DNA from: Lyophyllum atratum | Taxonomy: Eukaryota; Basidiomycota; Agaricomycetes; Agaricales; Lyophyllaceae | DNA: 64,000 nucleotides | NCBI GenBank assembly: GCA_014905825.1 | Contig: JACGCN010000008.1 | Span: 1,736,001 to 1,800,000 of the forward strand | Direction: 5' to 3' | Part shown: in pieces, positions 24,367-35,177 of the stretch | Numbering within the stretch: the first letter of the stretch is position 1 | How the letters are laid out: each line of letters begins with the position of its first letter | The notes under the pieces: generated by a model | Database searches by the model: none | The model's input: only the letters and a program-made list of their open reading frames with translations | What the model was told of the DNA's origin: nothing | Position numbers and translations under genes: made by a program

Positions 24367-25564
24367 TTCAAGACATACCCCTCCTGGAAGGGGTATTCAG
24401 GTGAGAGACACGGTTCATCATTCAACGTTGTACATGGGCTTGGCGGGGGACTGGAACGATACGGCGGCGAGTACGATGTTTCAACTCGAAGACGCGATGA
24501 ACTCGTTGTGCGTTTGCCTAATACGCGTTTGCTGGCCTGTGTCCTATTGCGGTGGAGCGCTCGGGATTCGGGAGCTGGTCACGGTCGCTATGCTGGTTTG
24601 GCCCCTTATCGCTCTCCCGAACGCGTGCCTAGCAGCCCCTACCGACGGCCGAGCGGGCCACTCCAATATCTGCGGTGCCTCCATGATTCTCCTTTACGCG
24701 GATAAGACCTCGGCGCACATAGCCCTGACAGAGATAGGGATATGAAGTGGATGAGCGTTTTGAAATTTGGGGGGCATCGAACAATTTTTGGAACCGTCGA
24801 CGTCGTTGAGGGTCGTGCGATGTGCATATCACGTATCGCTGAGTCCAGTGAAGAGTAAATTTTTGTATCGTCCCTTCCGGCATCCATGCGCGCTTTTTAT
24901 TGCTCTTGGAGTGCACTGATAGGCACCGTGTGCTGCGGTATAGGCCCGTATGGCAATTGATACGGGAGATAACGAACTTCTACTCCCAAAGCACAGCCAG
25001 GGTACGTGATAAGCCAATATTCTGATACCCCACAATGTGCCTGAACTCGAGAAAAGACGAGGGAGGAATGCAGAGACAAAAACTTTGGTCTGAGGCTAGA
25101 GCTTACAGGGCGCACCCATGACCGATTTTATCTTCCAAGTTCCAAAGTTCCATCGATCCTGCCAAACGACGAGCAGTAAGTCCAATGATTCTCGCGATCG
25201 TGGTGCGAACGACCATTGCATAATTGAATCACGGAACGCGCCAAAAGGTCTGCTAAGAAAAGACCCTGCTTCCTGGACCCTTCACCTCCAACACCGTTAA
25301 ACCTGGGGGAAGCATCATATTCAAGAAACGCAAGTAACCCCAGACTCATCGAAAAGTTCCCTACCAAGCTCCCAACGTCTGAGCCAAGGTGAGAAGCCCC
25401 ACGCCCAAAGAAGGGCCACAGATATAGGGGGCAGGCGCGGTACCAAATTTAGAATTCCCCGCTTTGTCCTTGTTACCCCCAGCCGCCTCCGCAAGCACAC
25501 CCACACAAACCCACAAAAAATCACCCGTCACCGTCACCGTCTTCTCCAACGCGACTGTACGGGA
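24367..25564. other. Intergenic region, nothing recognised
   Basis: About 1.2 kb between the transporter promoter and the next plus-strand gene. A plus-strand frame at 24353-24745 is hydrophobic in part but matches nothing I know and has no supporting splice partners. Confidence 0.4.
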
Positions 25565-26745
25565 ATGGCGAGCCTCCCCCTCGCCGCGCGCCATCTCCGC
25601 CTCCTCCGGAGCAGGCCCGTATCCATATGCAGTACCCGCGCTCGCGCTCTCCACCTCACCCCCGTCGGTTCGTACTCTTTTTAAGTCACGGAAGAGGAAG
25701 GTCTAACGCAGCATGTTGAATAGTGCATAAAAAGAAGGCGAACGTGGAGATTGATGATTTGTTCTCGGATGAGGTGGAAGAGGACCTCATTCAAGGCGTC
25801 TCCCCCTCTCCCAAAGCCTCTTCCTCACCCAAACCCCAAGCGCAAGCCAAATCCTCCAACATAATCAAATCCACCACCACCCCCTCTGCCTCTGCCTCCA
25901 CCCCCTCACCCACCCCTTCACCCAAGGAACCCACCAAACCCAAACGCCCCCGCCTCTCCCCCAAATCCCGCACCGCCCGCTTCGACGCCCTCACCGCCTT
26001 CATCGTCCCGCGGCTCGGGCGCAAGCCCGAGATCAAGATGCCCATGGTGAAGAAGGGCGCGTGGGCGCAGCTGCTGCAGCTCGCGACGACGGAGGCGCAG
26101 CTTGCACAGGTGGCGGAGATGTTCCCTGGGTGGAGGGAGAGTGGGAATGAGTTTGATGAGGCGTTTGGGGAGGCTTTCGTCCGTACGTTTTTTCCTCCCT
26201 TTCCTTCTCCCTCGCAAAAACAAAGTATGAACATTAACGCGTACAACACAGGCCGCTGCGAAGAACTCTCCACCCCCCTCCTCGCCCTCCGCATCTTCGG
26301 CTCCTACGCCAAATACACCCTCCCCCTCTCCCTCCCAGCCGCCCAACACCTCCTCCACTCCCTGCACACGCACCACCCCCTGCCCTCCGTCATGACCGCC
26401 GCCGCCCTGTACCCCATCTACGGGCTGGGCAAGGTCGAGGAGGACCTGGTGGGGTGTACCCTGGTGATGGCGGCGTGCTTTCGGGAGGGGGGGAGGGAGG
26501 CGGTGGGGGTGGGGAGGGGGCTGGTGCCGTGTTTGGAGAGGCTGCTGAAGAGGGATGGGAGGAGGGGGAGGAAAGTGGAGGAGGGTGGGAGGGAGGGGAG
26601 GGAGGAGAGGAGGGAGGTGTGGGTGAAGTGGGCGCTGGGGAAGGTGGATAAGGCGTTGGTTGTGATGGGGGGTGGGGAGAGGGTGGATTGGTTGAGTGTG
26701 TGGAGGGAGAGGAGGGGGCATATTGCTTCGGCTAGTAAATTGTGA
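25565..26745 (+). CDS. Uncharacterised protein with mitochondrial-type presequence
   Basis: I do not recognise the family. Exons 25565-25667, 25724-26182 and 26252-26745 give 351 residues with introns of 56 and 69 nt. The first exon encodes an amphipathic Arg/Leu/Ala-rich N terminus without acidic residues (MASLPLAARHLRLLRSR...), which looks like a mitochondrial targeting sequence. A Ser/Pro-rich linker (about 60-105) follows. The folded-looking part contains FEALTAFIV-like text, then FDEAFGEAFVRRCEEL, LALRIFGSYAKYTLPLSL, AQHLLHSLH, ALYPIYGLGKVEEDLVG and TLVMAACFREGG. This helical-pair pattern resembles an organellar repeat or ribosome-associated protein (inference). The third exon shows strong strand bias, C-rich then G-rich. 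Confidence 0.65.
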
Positions 26746-26855
26746 GATAATTTGTGTTGCTTTTTGAATTGATATTTTTTTCTTTACATGGCGGGAAGCT
26801 TAGTGGTCGGACGGCGGGAGTGAGGCTTATCCGAACTTCGCCCCCTTCTACCCTA

Positions 26856-26949
26856 GCGCTGTTGGTGTAACTGCAGCACACCCTGTCTTCGTAAATGCAG
26901 GTCATTGAAATTGCATCAGGGAGGAGCTCGTTCAACTCGGGCGCAGGGC
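26856..26949 (+). ncRNA. tRNA-like unit A of the tandem array
   Basis: tRNA-like layout: acceptor strands GCGCTGT and GCAGGGC (one G-G mismatch), D stem GTGT/GCAC, CCCTG at 26881-26885 pairing with CAGGG at 26917-26921 across 31 nt, and T arm GCTCG-TTCAACT-CGGGC. A T4 run follows at 26981. U33 is absent at the expected place. Confidence 0.5.
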
Positions 26950-27073
26950 ATAACCGGCGACACTTGTTGTGCCCATGTCGTTTTAGCTCAGGCTTTCTAA
27001 GTTTTTAGACACTCAAGCTGGGTCGGACTGTGGACAGGGAGTCCTTATCCGAAGTTTGCCTCCTTCTACACTA

Positions 27074-27166
27074 GCCCTGTTGGTGTAACTGCAGCACACC
27101 CTGTCTACATAAATGGAGTTGCTGAAATTGCATCAGGGAGGAGCTCGTTCGACTCGGGCGCAGGGC
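27074..27166 (+). ncRNA. tRNA-like unit B of the tandem array
   Basis: Acceptor GCCCTGT/GCAGGGC pairs throughout (one G-U). The D stem is GTGT/GCAC, CCCTG (27099-27103) pairs with CAGGG (27134-27138) across 30 nt, and the T arm is GCTCG-TTCGACT-CGGGC. TTTT is at 27184. It is most similar to unit A, with shared flanks on both sides, so A and B arose by segmental duplication. Confidence 0.55.
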
Positions 27167-27399
27167 ATGGTCCACCTCTTTCGTTTTGCCCATCTCATTT
27201 TGGTTGGGGCTCTGTAAGGTTTTGGACGCCCGAGAGGCTTGTGGTGTCACTATACCGTCTGCAACTTGCAAGTTACCGCGCATTTTGGCTAGGGCTCTGT
27301 AAGTTTTCGACACCCGAGTTTGTCATGTCGCTATACGGTCTGCAACTTTTACCGGGGGCTGCAGGTCGCCTACAGCTCGGATGGGCACGTTTCCATGGA

Positions 27400-27498
27400 G
27401 CCCCGCTGGTGTACCTGGTATAGCACGCCCTGGTTATGTGCGCTCTCAGTAACAATTCTTACTATCAGGGAGGAGCTCGTTCGATTCGGGCGCGGGGC
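27400..27498 (+). ncRNA. tRNA-like unit C of the tandem array
   Basis: Acceptor GCCCCGC/GCGGGGC is perfect. CCCTG (27428-27432) pairs with CAGGG (27466-27470) across 33 nt. The T arm is GCTCG-TTCGATT-CGGGC. This is the only unit with a T at the U33 position; read literally the anticodon would be TAT. TTTTT at 27532 is a candidate pol III stop. Confidence 0.55.
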
Positions 27499-27598
27499 AT
27501 AGCTCCGATGTATGACATCCTGTTTTTGCTCCAGTTTCAGCACACATTCGACATCCTCGCAGTAATGGATGGGGGCGGCACGCACGCGTTTCCGTGTA

Positions 27599-27691
27599 GC
27601 CCCGCTGGTGTACCTGGTATAGCACGCCCCGTATACGTGTACTTCCACTTATCACGCTTAGGGAGGAGCTCGTTCGATTCGGGCGCGGGGC
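27599..27691 (+). ncRNA. tRNA-like unit D of the tandem array
   Basis: Acceptor GCCCCGC/GCGGGGC is perfect and the T arm GCTCG-TTCGATT-CGGGC pairs. The anticodon stem is weakened (CCCCG against TAGGG). It shares the GTACCTGGTATAGCACG D arm with unit C. TTTTT is at 27716. Confidence 0.5.
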
Positions 27692-27783
27692 ATACCTGGG
27701 GTGTATGATATCCTGTTTTTAACTCGAGGTTGAGTCCGCGCGAAATACGAGTGAACAGCGCACCACACCTACGCTCCCATGTA

Positions 27784-27873
27784 GCCCCGCCGGTGTAACG
27801 GCAGCACGCCCTTCCGCTATGTGGATGTATACGACATTATTGGGGCGGAGCTCGTTCGACTCGAGCGGGGGGC
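27784..27873 (+). ncRNA. tRNA-like unit E of the tandem array
   Basis: Acceptor GCCCCGC against GGGGGGC has one mismatch. The D arm TGGTGTAACGGCAGCACG is close to the minus-strand copy at 4107-4218, as is the CCGCTAT in the loop. The T arm GCTCG-TTCGACT-CGAGC is perfect. This links the array and the distant copy as one family. Confidence 0.5.
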
Positions 27874-28752
27874 AATAGTGGCGAGTGCCGGAATCTGGTA
27901 CAAATTTTGTCTGGGGAGGGGAGCTGAATGTTGGACGGTTTAGAGCGCGGGGTCTGTATCATGAATCACTGACATTCCTAGGTTGGCCAGGCGTTACTAG
28001 TGCACTCATCATTAGAGTCACGATAGTGGGATTGGCCAGACGGTCAACTTGAACGACCCGTCTCAATCGCGGTGCGGGAGTTGCCGAACATCCTCATCTT
28101 CTTACCATGATCATGCTCCCGAGTCCCCGTAGCGTCGCCAGCCCCGATGAACTCCAGCTGACTGCTACAACATGAATTTCACTGTCACATCGAACGACTG
28201 TTTGGAAAACTCCCAGAAACAGCGCGCGTTGTTGAAGAGTCTTCCAAAACCGGTCTCCGAGATCAACGCACGCATATCCGCCTTGAACATAAGTAACGCC
28301 GATGTTGACCCGCAACCAGACTCACTGCACTGGAGAATTACCTCGAGTCGTGCCGGCCCCATGGATAGTCCGATCTCACGTAAATACAACGCACTTCGGT
28401 CGCGGCTGATAGTCTCGTGGCCACGAACCTCAGCTGTAGCCTTCTACGCGATTGTCACAGAAGACACGGTGTCGGCGAAACAGGTCTACAGATCACATAT
28501 TCCGCATGTTGCTCATGAATTTACTAGACGACATCGCTCTATAAAAGTCGGTCAAATGACTAAAAAGCCGCACTGCCCGCGTTCCTAGTGAGAAACATTC
28601 GGCATACGCTTATTTCCTTCGCATTGATCGCGATGTTTCGCCATAGGATCATGAATTTTGGAATACACCGGGTATTTAAAAGCAGGGCTCTGTGACACGG
28701 AGGACCCTTCCTGATCCTTGCGTAGGAACTCGTCAGCTCTACTGTAAGTGAG
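27874..28752. other. Intergenic region, nothing recognised
   Basis: About 880 bp. Opposed open frames at 28172-28588 (+) and 28389-28165 (-) overlap, and neither shows a known domain. It holds the promoter of the mutarotase gene. Confidence 0.4.
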
Positions 28753-30538
28753 ATGCTGGGGAAGAATTTATTAACACTTAGCACTTGTGTTTCTTTGGGC
28801 TTGGCTGCGACGCCGTGGGTGAGTTTTCATTATATCAGAGGAACTTTCACTCATACCTCGTTGTAAAGCCGTTCGATCTAACAACCATATCTGCGCCTGA
28901 TGGGTCTGTGACGGCGAAGTTTGTGTCGTTTGGCGCAACTATGACTGAGTTGTGGGTGAAAGACAAGAACGGGAAGCTCAGAGATGTCGTTCTCGGATAC
29001 GATGACAATGTACGTCAACGTGGTCACATTCCGACTCTTTGTTGATGAAGTGTCAGTCCCGCCTCCTCACCGATCCAGATCATCCAGTTTTCAACCCTAT
29101 CGTCGGCCGGTAAGTCAATTTGTTGTTATTTCTGTATCTATTCAGACCTTTATGTCCAACAGTTATGCGAACCGCCTGAAGAACGGTGAGCATTTGTATT
29201 CTCATTATCTTACGTTGCCCCTACTAAGGAATCACAAGGAACTTTCTCAATTCCCATTACAAAGCTTCCACAACCAGATGGACCCAACGTCTACCATATC
29301 CCCACTAACGACCATGATGGTATGAAGACTTTTTTCGAATATTTTCTCATCATCTCCTGATGATGAACTTGTGTTCAGGACAGGCTAGTTTTCTCCAACC
29401 CGGCGTTCGGTAAATTTTTAATTTTGAGTCGCTTCAGGTCACTCTCCATGGAGGTATTTATGGGTGGGATCGTCGCAACTGGACTCTGGTGTCCAAGACA
29501 CCTACGAGCGTCACCTACAAACATCTCGACGCTGCAGATGAGGGTTTCCCCGGGAATGTCACCGCATTCGTCAGTCGGCACCTCCGAATTGCGCCACCAC
29601 TAGCTAATGATAATGTTATTTGCGAGATAGGCTACCCATACGGTCACCAATGGTGGAGTGCTGAAGACCGTAGTTCGTGCAACTGCTACCGAGAAGGTCC
29701 GATCTCAGTTAATCCGCCCTTGCGCATTGCTCAGCGACTTATGCAGACTCCTATCATGCTCACACAACATATCTACTGGTTAGAAAGCCTTCGTTACACT
29801 CCTTGAGAAAAGCTCATGTACCAAAACTTAGGAACTTGGATGCCTTCCAAGGCGGAAGCAACGATATACTTTCCCATCATCTTCAAGTTGACTCTTCTCG
29901 AGTAATTGCCCTTGACGGCAACGCTATCCCCACCGGCGATTTCATCGCTGTTGGAGGCACGCCTTTCGATTTCAGGAAAGAAAAGAAGATTGGTGCTCGC
30001 TGGAACGACACCATCGACTTGTGCGGGCAGGGTACGGTCATATCTTTTGTGACTTCAGAATCCCACCATGATGCTCGATATCCCTAGGATGCCAAGGGTA
30101 TGATAGTGGGTGGATTTATGACCGTCCTGAGGTTTCCAGGACCGGGACGTCGCTTTGGAGTGACCTCTCCGGCATCAGGTGAGCTCGGTGAAACGCCGTT
30201 GGAGTAAGTATGCTTCGGCTCGCTGACCTAGCTCCGCAGGGTTGATATCTCGACGAATCAGCCGGCAGTCCAGGTCTACTCTGCTTTCTGGCTTAACACC
30301 CCTCGGAAACTAGTTCATGGCGGCCCCTCGCTCAATTATTCAAGGTGGTCCGCTGTGGCGATCGAGCAGGAGGGATATCTTGACGCGATCAACACGCCAG
30401 AATTCAATGTGGACCAGATTTGTGAGTCGTCTCCCTCGTGACGAAAGCGCTTAGCCGTGAATAACCGATGACGGCACAGACTACCCTGGGAGGGACTTTG
30501 AATGGAGCTCGACATATAAATTCTCTGTCATGAACTAA
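28753..30538 (+). CDS. Galactose mutarotase (aldose 1-epimerase family), secreted; one junction unresolved
   Basis: Interconverts alpha and beta anomers of galactose or related sugars. It starts with a signal peptide (ATG 28753). Exons that join in frame: 28753-28818, 28869-29009, 29051-29109, 29163-29185 and 29239-29319, then a set from about 29438 to 30538. Family blocks: TAKFVSFGATMTELWV, DPDHPVFNPIVGRYANRLKNG, TLHGGIYGWDRRNW, THTVTNGG, NLDAFQGGS, GARWNDTIDL, YSAFWLNTPRKLVHGG and AIEQEGYLDAIN, whose Glu is the expected catalytic base. The join between NDHD (29319) and VTLHGG (29438) needs a phase that no GT/AG pair I can find provides. A missed micro-exon, a 1-nt lesion or a sequencing error would explain it. 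All other visible exons are clean. Confidence 0.8.
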
Positions 30539-31180
30539 ACCCCATGTATAACATTCGTTCCTGCCCCTTCGCTTGCGATAATGAAGTATCTTGGGTGCTG
30601 CTCTCTGAGCGCTTTGTGCGCTTATCTGCTTTTGACTGGTACTTTCTAGGACAGTATGTAACAAATGTTCACGAGACACCATTCTTTCGTTGAGAACATT
30701 CATCCTGCCATGTTATCGCAGTGTCCGAGCATTCGACCTTTCATGCCGACTGGCCCGTGTGATCAAGATTTCCCGGGAGACGTCTGAATAAGGCAACTCG
30801 GTCATCAAAACGCAATATTTGGTGCATGTTTCTTCTTCTCTCTCAGACTCTCTGACGTTCGGCATCGAAAGTACTTCCAAACTGTGCCTGCACTTGTGCT
30901 TATTAGGACTCAACGCCCATTCCTTTCGTCGAGAACGGTATACGGAATCAACCAAACCCATGGACCGAGGCAGTAGAGGAAGACACGATCCCAATTAAAA
31001 CCTTCATATCTGATCATGGCGCCCTTCACTCCAGTATGCGACGCTGGCCGAGCCCTTCCATGCATGCGGTCATCGTTCATCTACTGAGGTATAAAATATG
31101 GACCCTTCTTCCAGCATTTCGCTCTTTGTTGCGCTCAGTTCAACGTTTTCCGAACGCCTCTTGGTTTCTTCCCGTTGACT
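30539..31180. other. Intergenic region, nothing recognised
   Basis: About 640 bp between mutarotase and the DUF6533 gene, with only short frames on the minus strand. Probably terminator plus promoter. Confidence 0.4.
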
Positions 31181-32864
31181 ATGTCAGATGAGCTCTCGGT
31201 TCCAGAACTGACGAACATCGCAAGCCACTTGTACTTGTCCATCTTGCACTTCACAATAGGTGAACACTCCTGTTAATGAACCTTCTGTCAGAATGGCAGC
31301 GAAGATGTTCTCCCTCGCGTCGTGTGGTATGCTCGCTGTCTCAGATAACCCTCGGCTTTGGGCTAATCTTGGGAGTCCAGTGATGCTGTTTTATGACATC
31401 GCCCTCACTATGGACGAGGAAGTTGAGCGTGTATGGCTGAGGCGGTTTACGCCTATGACTGGCCTATGGTTTCTGGTCAGTTCCTCGGTGGATTCTGCTT
31501 GACTACATTGACGTCATGTTGACCACAGAACCGCTATCTCTCGCCATTGGGTTTCATTGTGGTCACGACCTGCAAGTCGCCCCGAACCTATGTTACTCTC
31601 GTACACGAAATTGATTGCGACCGCATCAGCGTTTCATCAACCATGGAATAAAGAAGTCTGCCATCGCTACGTCTTGTTCCCGGAGGCTCTTAAGATCGTC
31701 ACGTCGTTTACCATCGGAGGTATTTGCGAAATTCTTTCTGTCCAGACAGTACGACGTCTAACGTGGTTGCAGTGGTTTTTATTATTCGCCTGTACGCCAT
31801 ATACTCTCGTAGTATGACGGTAGCCATCTTGGGTGGGTTGTTTCTTGCAGCAGAATTGGGCATCAAGACAGTGGGCGGTTCTGATTGCTAAGTCCTTTCA
31901 TGCCCCTTATCTATCTCCCGTTTAGTGGTCTTTCACGGATGGAACGAGTCTTGACCTACCAAATGGTACGTTTCTTTGAATGTACTTCCAAAATCTTGTT
32001 TGATGATTGAGCGCTTTTCAGGTCTTATTGGCTGCATATTAGTTGGAAGAAACGACGCGTCAGCTCTCGAACGTTTGCGTACCTTGATTTTTGTCCTGAC
32101 CTCGTGGTAGTCGTTTCGTCTTCACATGGGTAGCAGAACTTGCTTTTGGTATGTTCTTTGGTCTCCCTTTTCTCGTCCTCCCTCACCCCGTTCCCAGACT
32201 CAATCATGTTCTTTGCCACCTTTTATCGGGTTGTACAACACAACCGTCTGCGTCATGGAACCGCCAAGAACCTGTTGGACCTTATACTCCGTGATGGTAA
32301 GGCTCGCGTCATTACTCTATGCCGTGCAACTTGTATAGATATCCTCTGTGCTAGGAGTCATGTATTTTGCTGTAATATTTATCGCCAATCTCGTTACTGT
32401 CCTTATGTTCCTGGTGAGCCTTCCAGTGGTTTGGCTTTTGCTCTATCTGACCCTTTGATCATTAGCTCGCTTCTGTGAGGCGCTCCTTGATGGTTCTTGA
32501 TTGTTAGCTCATCGTTGTCACAGCCGGACATCAAAGCCATCAACGCGAGCTTCAGCACTCTGTTAGTCACCCATGTTTCTTTCTTGGTCCATTGTAACGT
32601 CATGCCTTCCTGATTCCAGGATCACAAGTCTGATGGTTTCTCGCCTCATCCTCAATCTAAGAGGGGCCACCGAACGAGGTGGAATAATCGTCCAGTCAGC
32701 CATCGACTTGGCCTCCGATGGTGAGCTTTCACGGAACTGTAAGTTCATCAGCATGTCCGTATCGCGCCCTTCATTAGATTACATATCTAGATGGACCCGA
32801 AGCAGACGCGGAAAGAGCGCTCTTTGGCATAAGGCAGGAACTATCGGCGATGAAAGTAAGCTGA
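31181..32864 (+). CDS. DUF6533-type seven-transmembrane protein, copy 1
   Basis: Fungal integral membrane protein of the DUF6533 type, an expanded basidiomycete family of unknown function with a receptor-like seven-helix topology. It is split into many small exons from the ATG at 31181 (SDELSVPELTNIASHLY) to a stop at 32862-32864. Diagnostic pieces: FYDIALTMDEEVERVW, NRYLSPLGFIVVTTC, VVFIIRLYAIYSRSMTVAIL, WVAELAFGMFFG, NLLDLILRDG, VMYFAVIFIANLVTVLMF and MVSRLILNLRG near the end. The order matches the family (YDxxLTxxxEVxxIW, NRY, lRxYAxYxR, RDGxxYF, SRLxLNLR). Not every small intron border was fixed, so the exact protein is provisional. A second member lies at 38475-40234 on the other strand. 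Confidence 0.72.
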
Positions 32865-33317
32865 AGTGATGTGGCTGGAGATAGGGATGCATTATTGCTA
32901 TAGAATGATGGCTGCAAGGCGGCAAGCCACGATATTATTTCGTGGAAGGCTTACCATGATCGTGATCTCGAAACGGCTTTATGCCCACTTCGCTTTCTGA
33001 ATTAGGGTGGTCGCAAGCCCAGCGTCGAAATAAGAAATGTAATATATCCCCGCCCCTCGCATAGATGGCACCTCTGAATTGGAAGTTTGCGACACGTCGG
33101 ACCTGTTGAAAAATGCAGACTCAGCTGCTTGCAAGGTCTTCGCGATTTATCTTCTTTGAGAATCCTGAAGCGAGGGACGAGTTGGGGACGAGGGGAGATG
33201 GGGTTTGCTGAGTCAAACACATTAAGTCATCAGACGGAAGCGCCTGATTCAAACAAGACCAAAGCGCAAAAACATTGTGCTTGTCGACGTCCACGCCAGA
33301 AAATAAATCCGACATTA
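32865..33317. other. Intergenic region before eIF3g
   Basis: About 450 bp with no supported gene; it should carry the eIF3g promoter. No TATA-like element stands out. Confidence 0.4.
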
Positions 33318-34535
33318 ATGGCCTCCTCGTACGTCTTCATTGCGCTGTATTCCATGATGCGACTCAGAACTCTGCAGAATACCAAAAACCTCGTGGGCAG
33401 ACGATGTCGATGAACTAGGTGACTGAACTTTTGCCATGTCCAGCAGAATCGAATCCCTGATCGATACCCACAGAACACCCCAAAAGCGAGGAATTCGTCG
33501 ACGAAGACGGCGTCCGAACTGTTATCGAATACTCGGTGAATGACGAGGGCAAGAAAGTGAAGGTATGTGCCATACAGAGGTTATATGGAACTTTGCTGAA
33601 TCACCGTCATCCCTCCAAAAGATTACACGGCGCATCAAGCGGACACTCCAAAAATCAATCGTCGAGCACAATGTGGCAGAGCGCCAAAAGTGGGCCAAGT
33701 TTGGTGCGGAGAAGGGGAAGAAAGCTGGGCCCGATCGTGCAACAACGACAGTCGGTGAAAATGTCGCTCTTAAGCTGAGCGCAGGGAACAAAGTGCGTAA
33801 CCTTTCTATGGAGCCTACTCTTAAATTCTAACCCACCCTTCCAATCCAGACAGGCGAAGCCGAACCCGCCCCCGAAGAGAACGTCAAAGTCCAGCTTGCC
33901 AGGGCCGGTGCCGGCAAAGTCGTTTGTCGGCTCTGCCAAGGCGAGCATTTCACTGCGAAATGTCCCTACAAGGACACCCTCGCTGGGCTGGACAACACTG
34001 GTGCGCAATTTTCTATCCGTGGACGGAGTTGATGCGAACTCACTCCTTCAGACGCAGGCGCCGCAGGCGATGAGGACACGCATGGCAAGGGGCCCACAGC
34101 GCTGCCTTCCTCCCTCGGCGCATCGGCGGGCGGGAAATACGTGCCCCCATCCATGCGTGGTCCTGGTGGGACTCGTACGGCAGGAACGGGAGTGGGAGGG
34201 GCAGGCAATCGGGACGATCTGCCCACCCTGCGTGTCACTAATATCTCGGAGGACACGCAAGAGAACGATCTCCGGGATCTGTTTGGTATCTTTGGGCGCG
34301 TGGCGAGGGTGTATGTTGGTCGCGACCGGGAGACTGGTGCTGGGAAGGGCTTCGCGTTCGTCAGCTTTGAGGATAGGGCGGCGGCGCAGAAGGCTATCGA
34401 CAAGGTGCATGGAAAGGGATATGACAGCTTGATTTTGAGCGTACAGTGGAGTCGTAAGTCCTTCCTTTGTACGGATATGGTTACCGTTGCTTATTATTTC
34501 CCGTTGCGTCAGAACCTCGGCCAGAGCAGAGATGA
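33318..34535 (+). CDS. TIF35: Translation initiation factor eIF3 subunit G
   Basis: RNA-binding subunit of the eIF3 complex, which aids 43S scanning and reinitiation. Exons: 33318-33328 (11 nt), 33378-33418, 33474-33562, 33622-33792, 33850-34000, 34052-34453 and 34513-34535, totalling 295 residues, the usual fungal size. The start yields [17 protein letters not shown], matching the conserved WADD near the N terminus. [20 protein letters not shown] and ITRRIKR follow (eIF3i-binding region). The CCHC zinc knuckle [13 protein letters not shown] is near residue 120. The C-terminal RRM has RNP2 LRVTNI and RNP1 KGFAFVSF. The protein ends SQPRPEQR. The tiny first and last exons are supported by phase and by the family N and C termini. 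Confidence 0.93.
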
Positions 34536-35177
34536 TCGTCATATCCTCCCCGTACTCCCCTTTTTGTTTTTTGTCCGCATTACACAACATCACATTTTCC
34601 TTGTATATTCGAATGTCCTTTACTCACAGCGCCCTTTCCGGAATCCGTTGCCCCCTCCCGGGGCTTATAGCGGTCACGTGCGACGACCGTAGAATTGGAC
34701 TTCCCCGATTCCGATTCGGACACATCTCCGCGCGCGCCTTATGTTCACTGAAATTCTAATCCCGTCAGCGTTCTTGAGCTCCATGGTAAGAATACATGGT
34801 TCACTTACTAGGTGATACTCTGTAATCGACTGTTTCGATGGTTCATGCTGCCTTAGTCAACAGATTGAGCGCATTTGGCTGCAACATCCCCTCCTCGCTA
34901 TTGTTGAGTTTCCACATTGCCCGGGAGACCAAGCGAAGTCCTAAAGAGTACATATATCTCTTCTCCTTAGAATGTCCGATGCAGAACAGAATTTTTTCGC
35001 AGAACCTCGATTCCGTGCCGTATGGAATTCACACCATATACGTAGGAGAAACAGAACATGATCTTAGACTCCGAAGTAATATATCTAATTAGATCTAAGC
35101 GAGAGGCGAAGAAGGGATAAGCAGTACTTATGAGAGGATGGTGAGGGACACAATGATCATGTAGACCGCAGCGCCAC
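34536..35177. other. Intergenic region between convergent genes
   Basis: About 640 bp between the 3' ends of eIF3g (+) and the zinc-finger gene (-). The minus-strand frame 35608-34967 overlaps that gene in another phase and is not supported. Confidence 0.45.

Noticed and set aside
25791..26721. Long minus-strand frames opposite the mitochondrial-type gene
   Set aside because: Composition is dictated by the C/G-biased exon on the other strand; no domain, and no splice logic.
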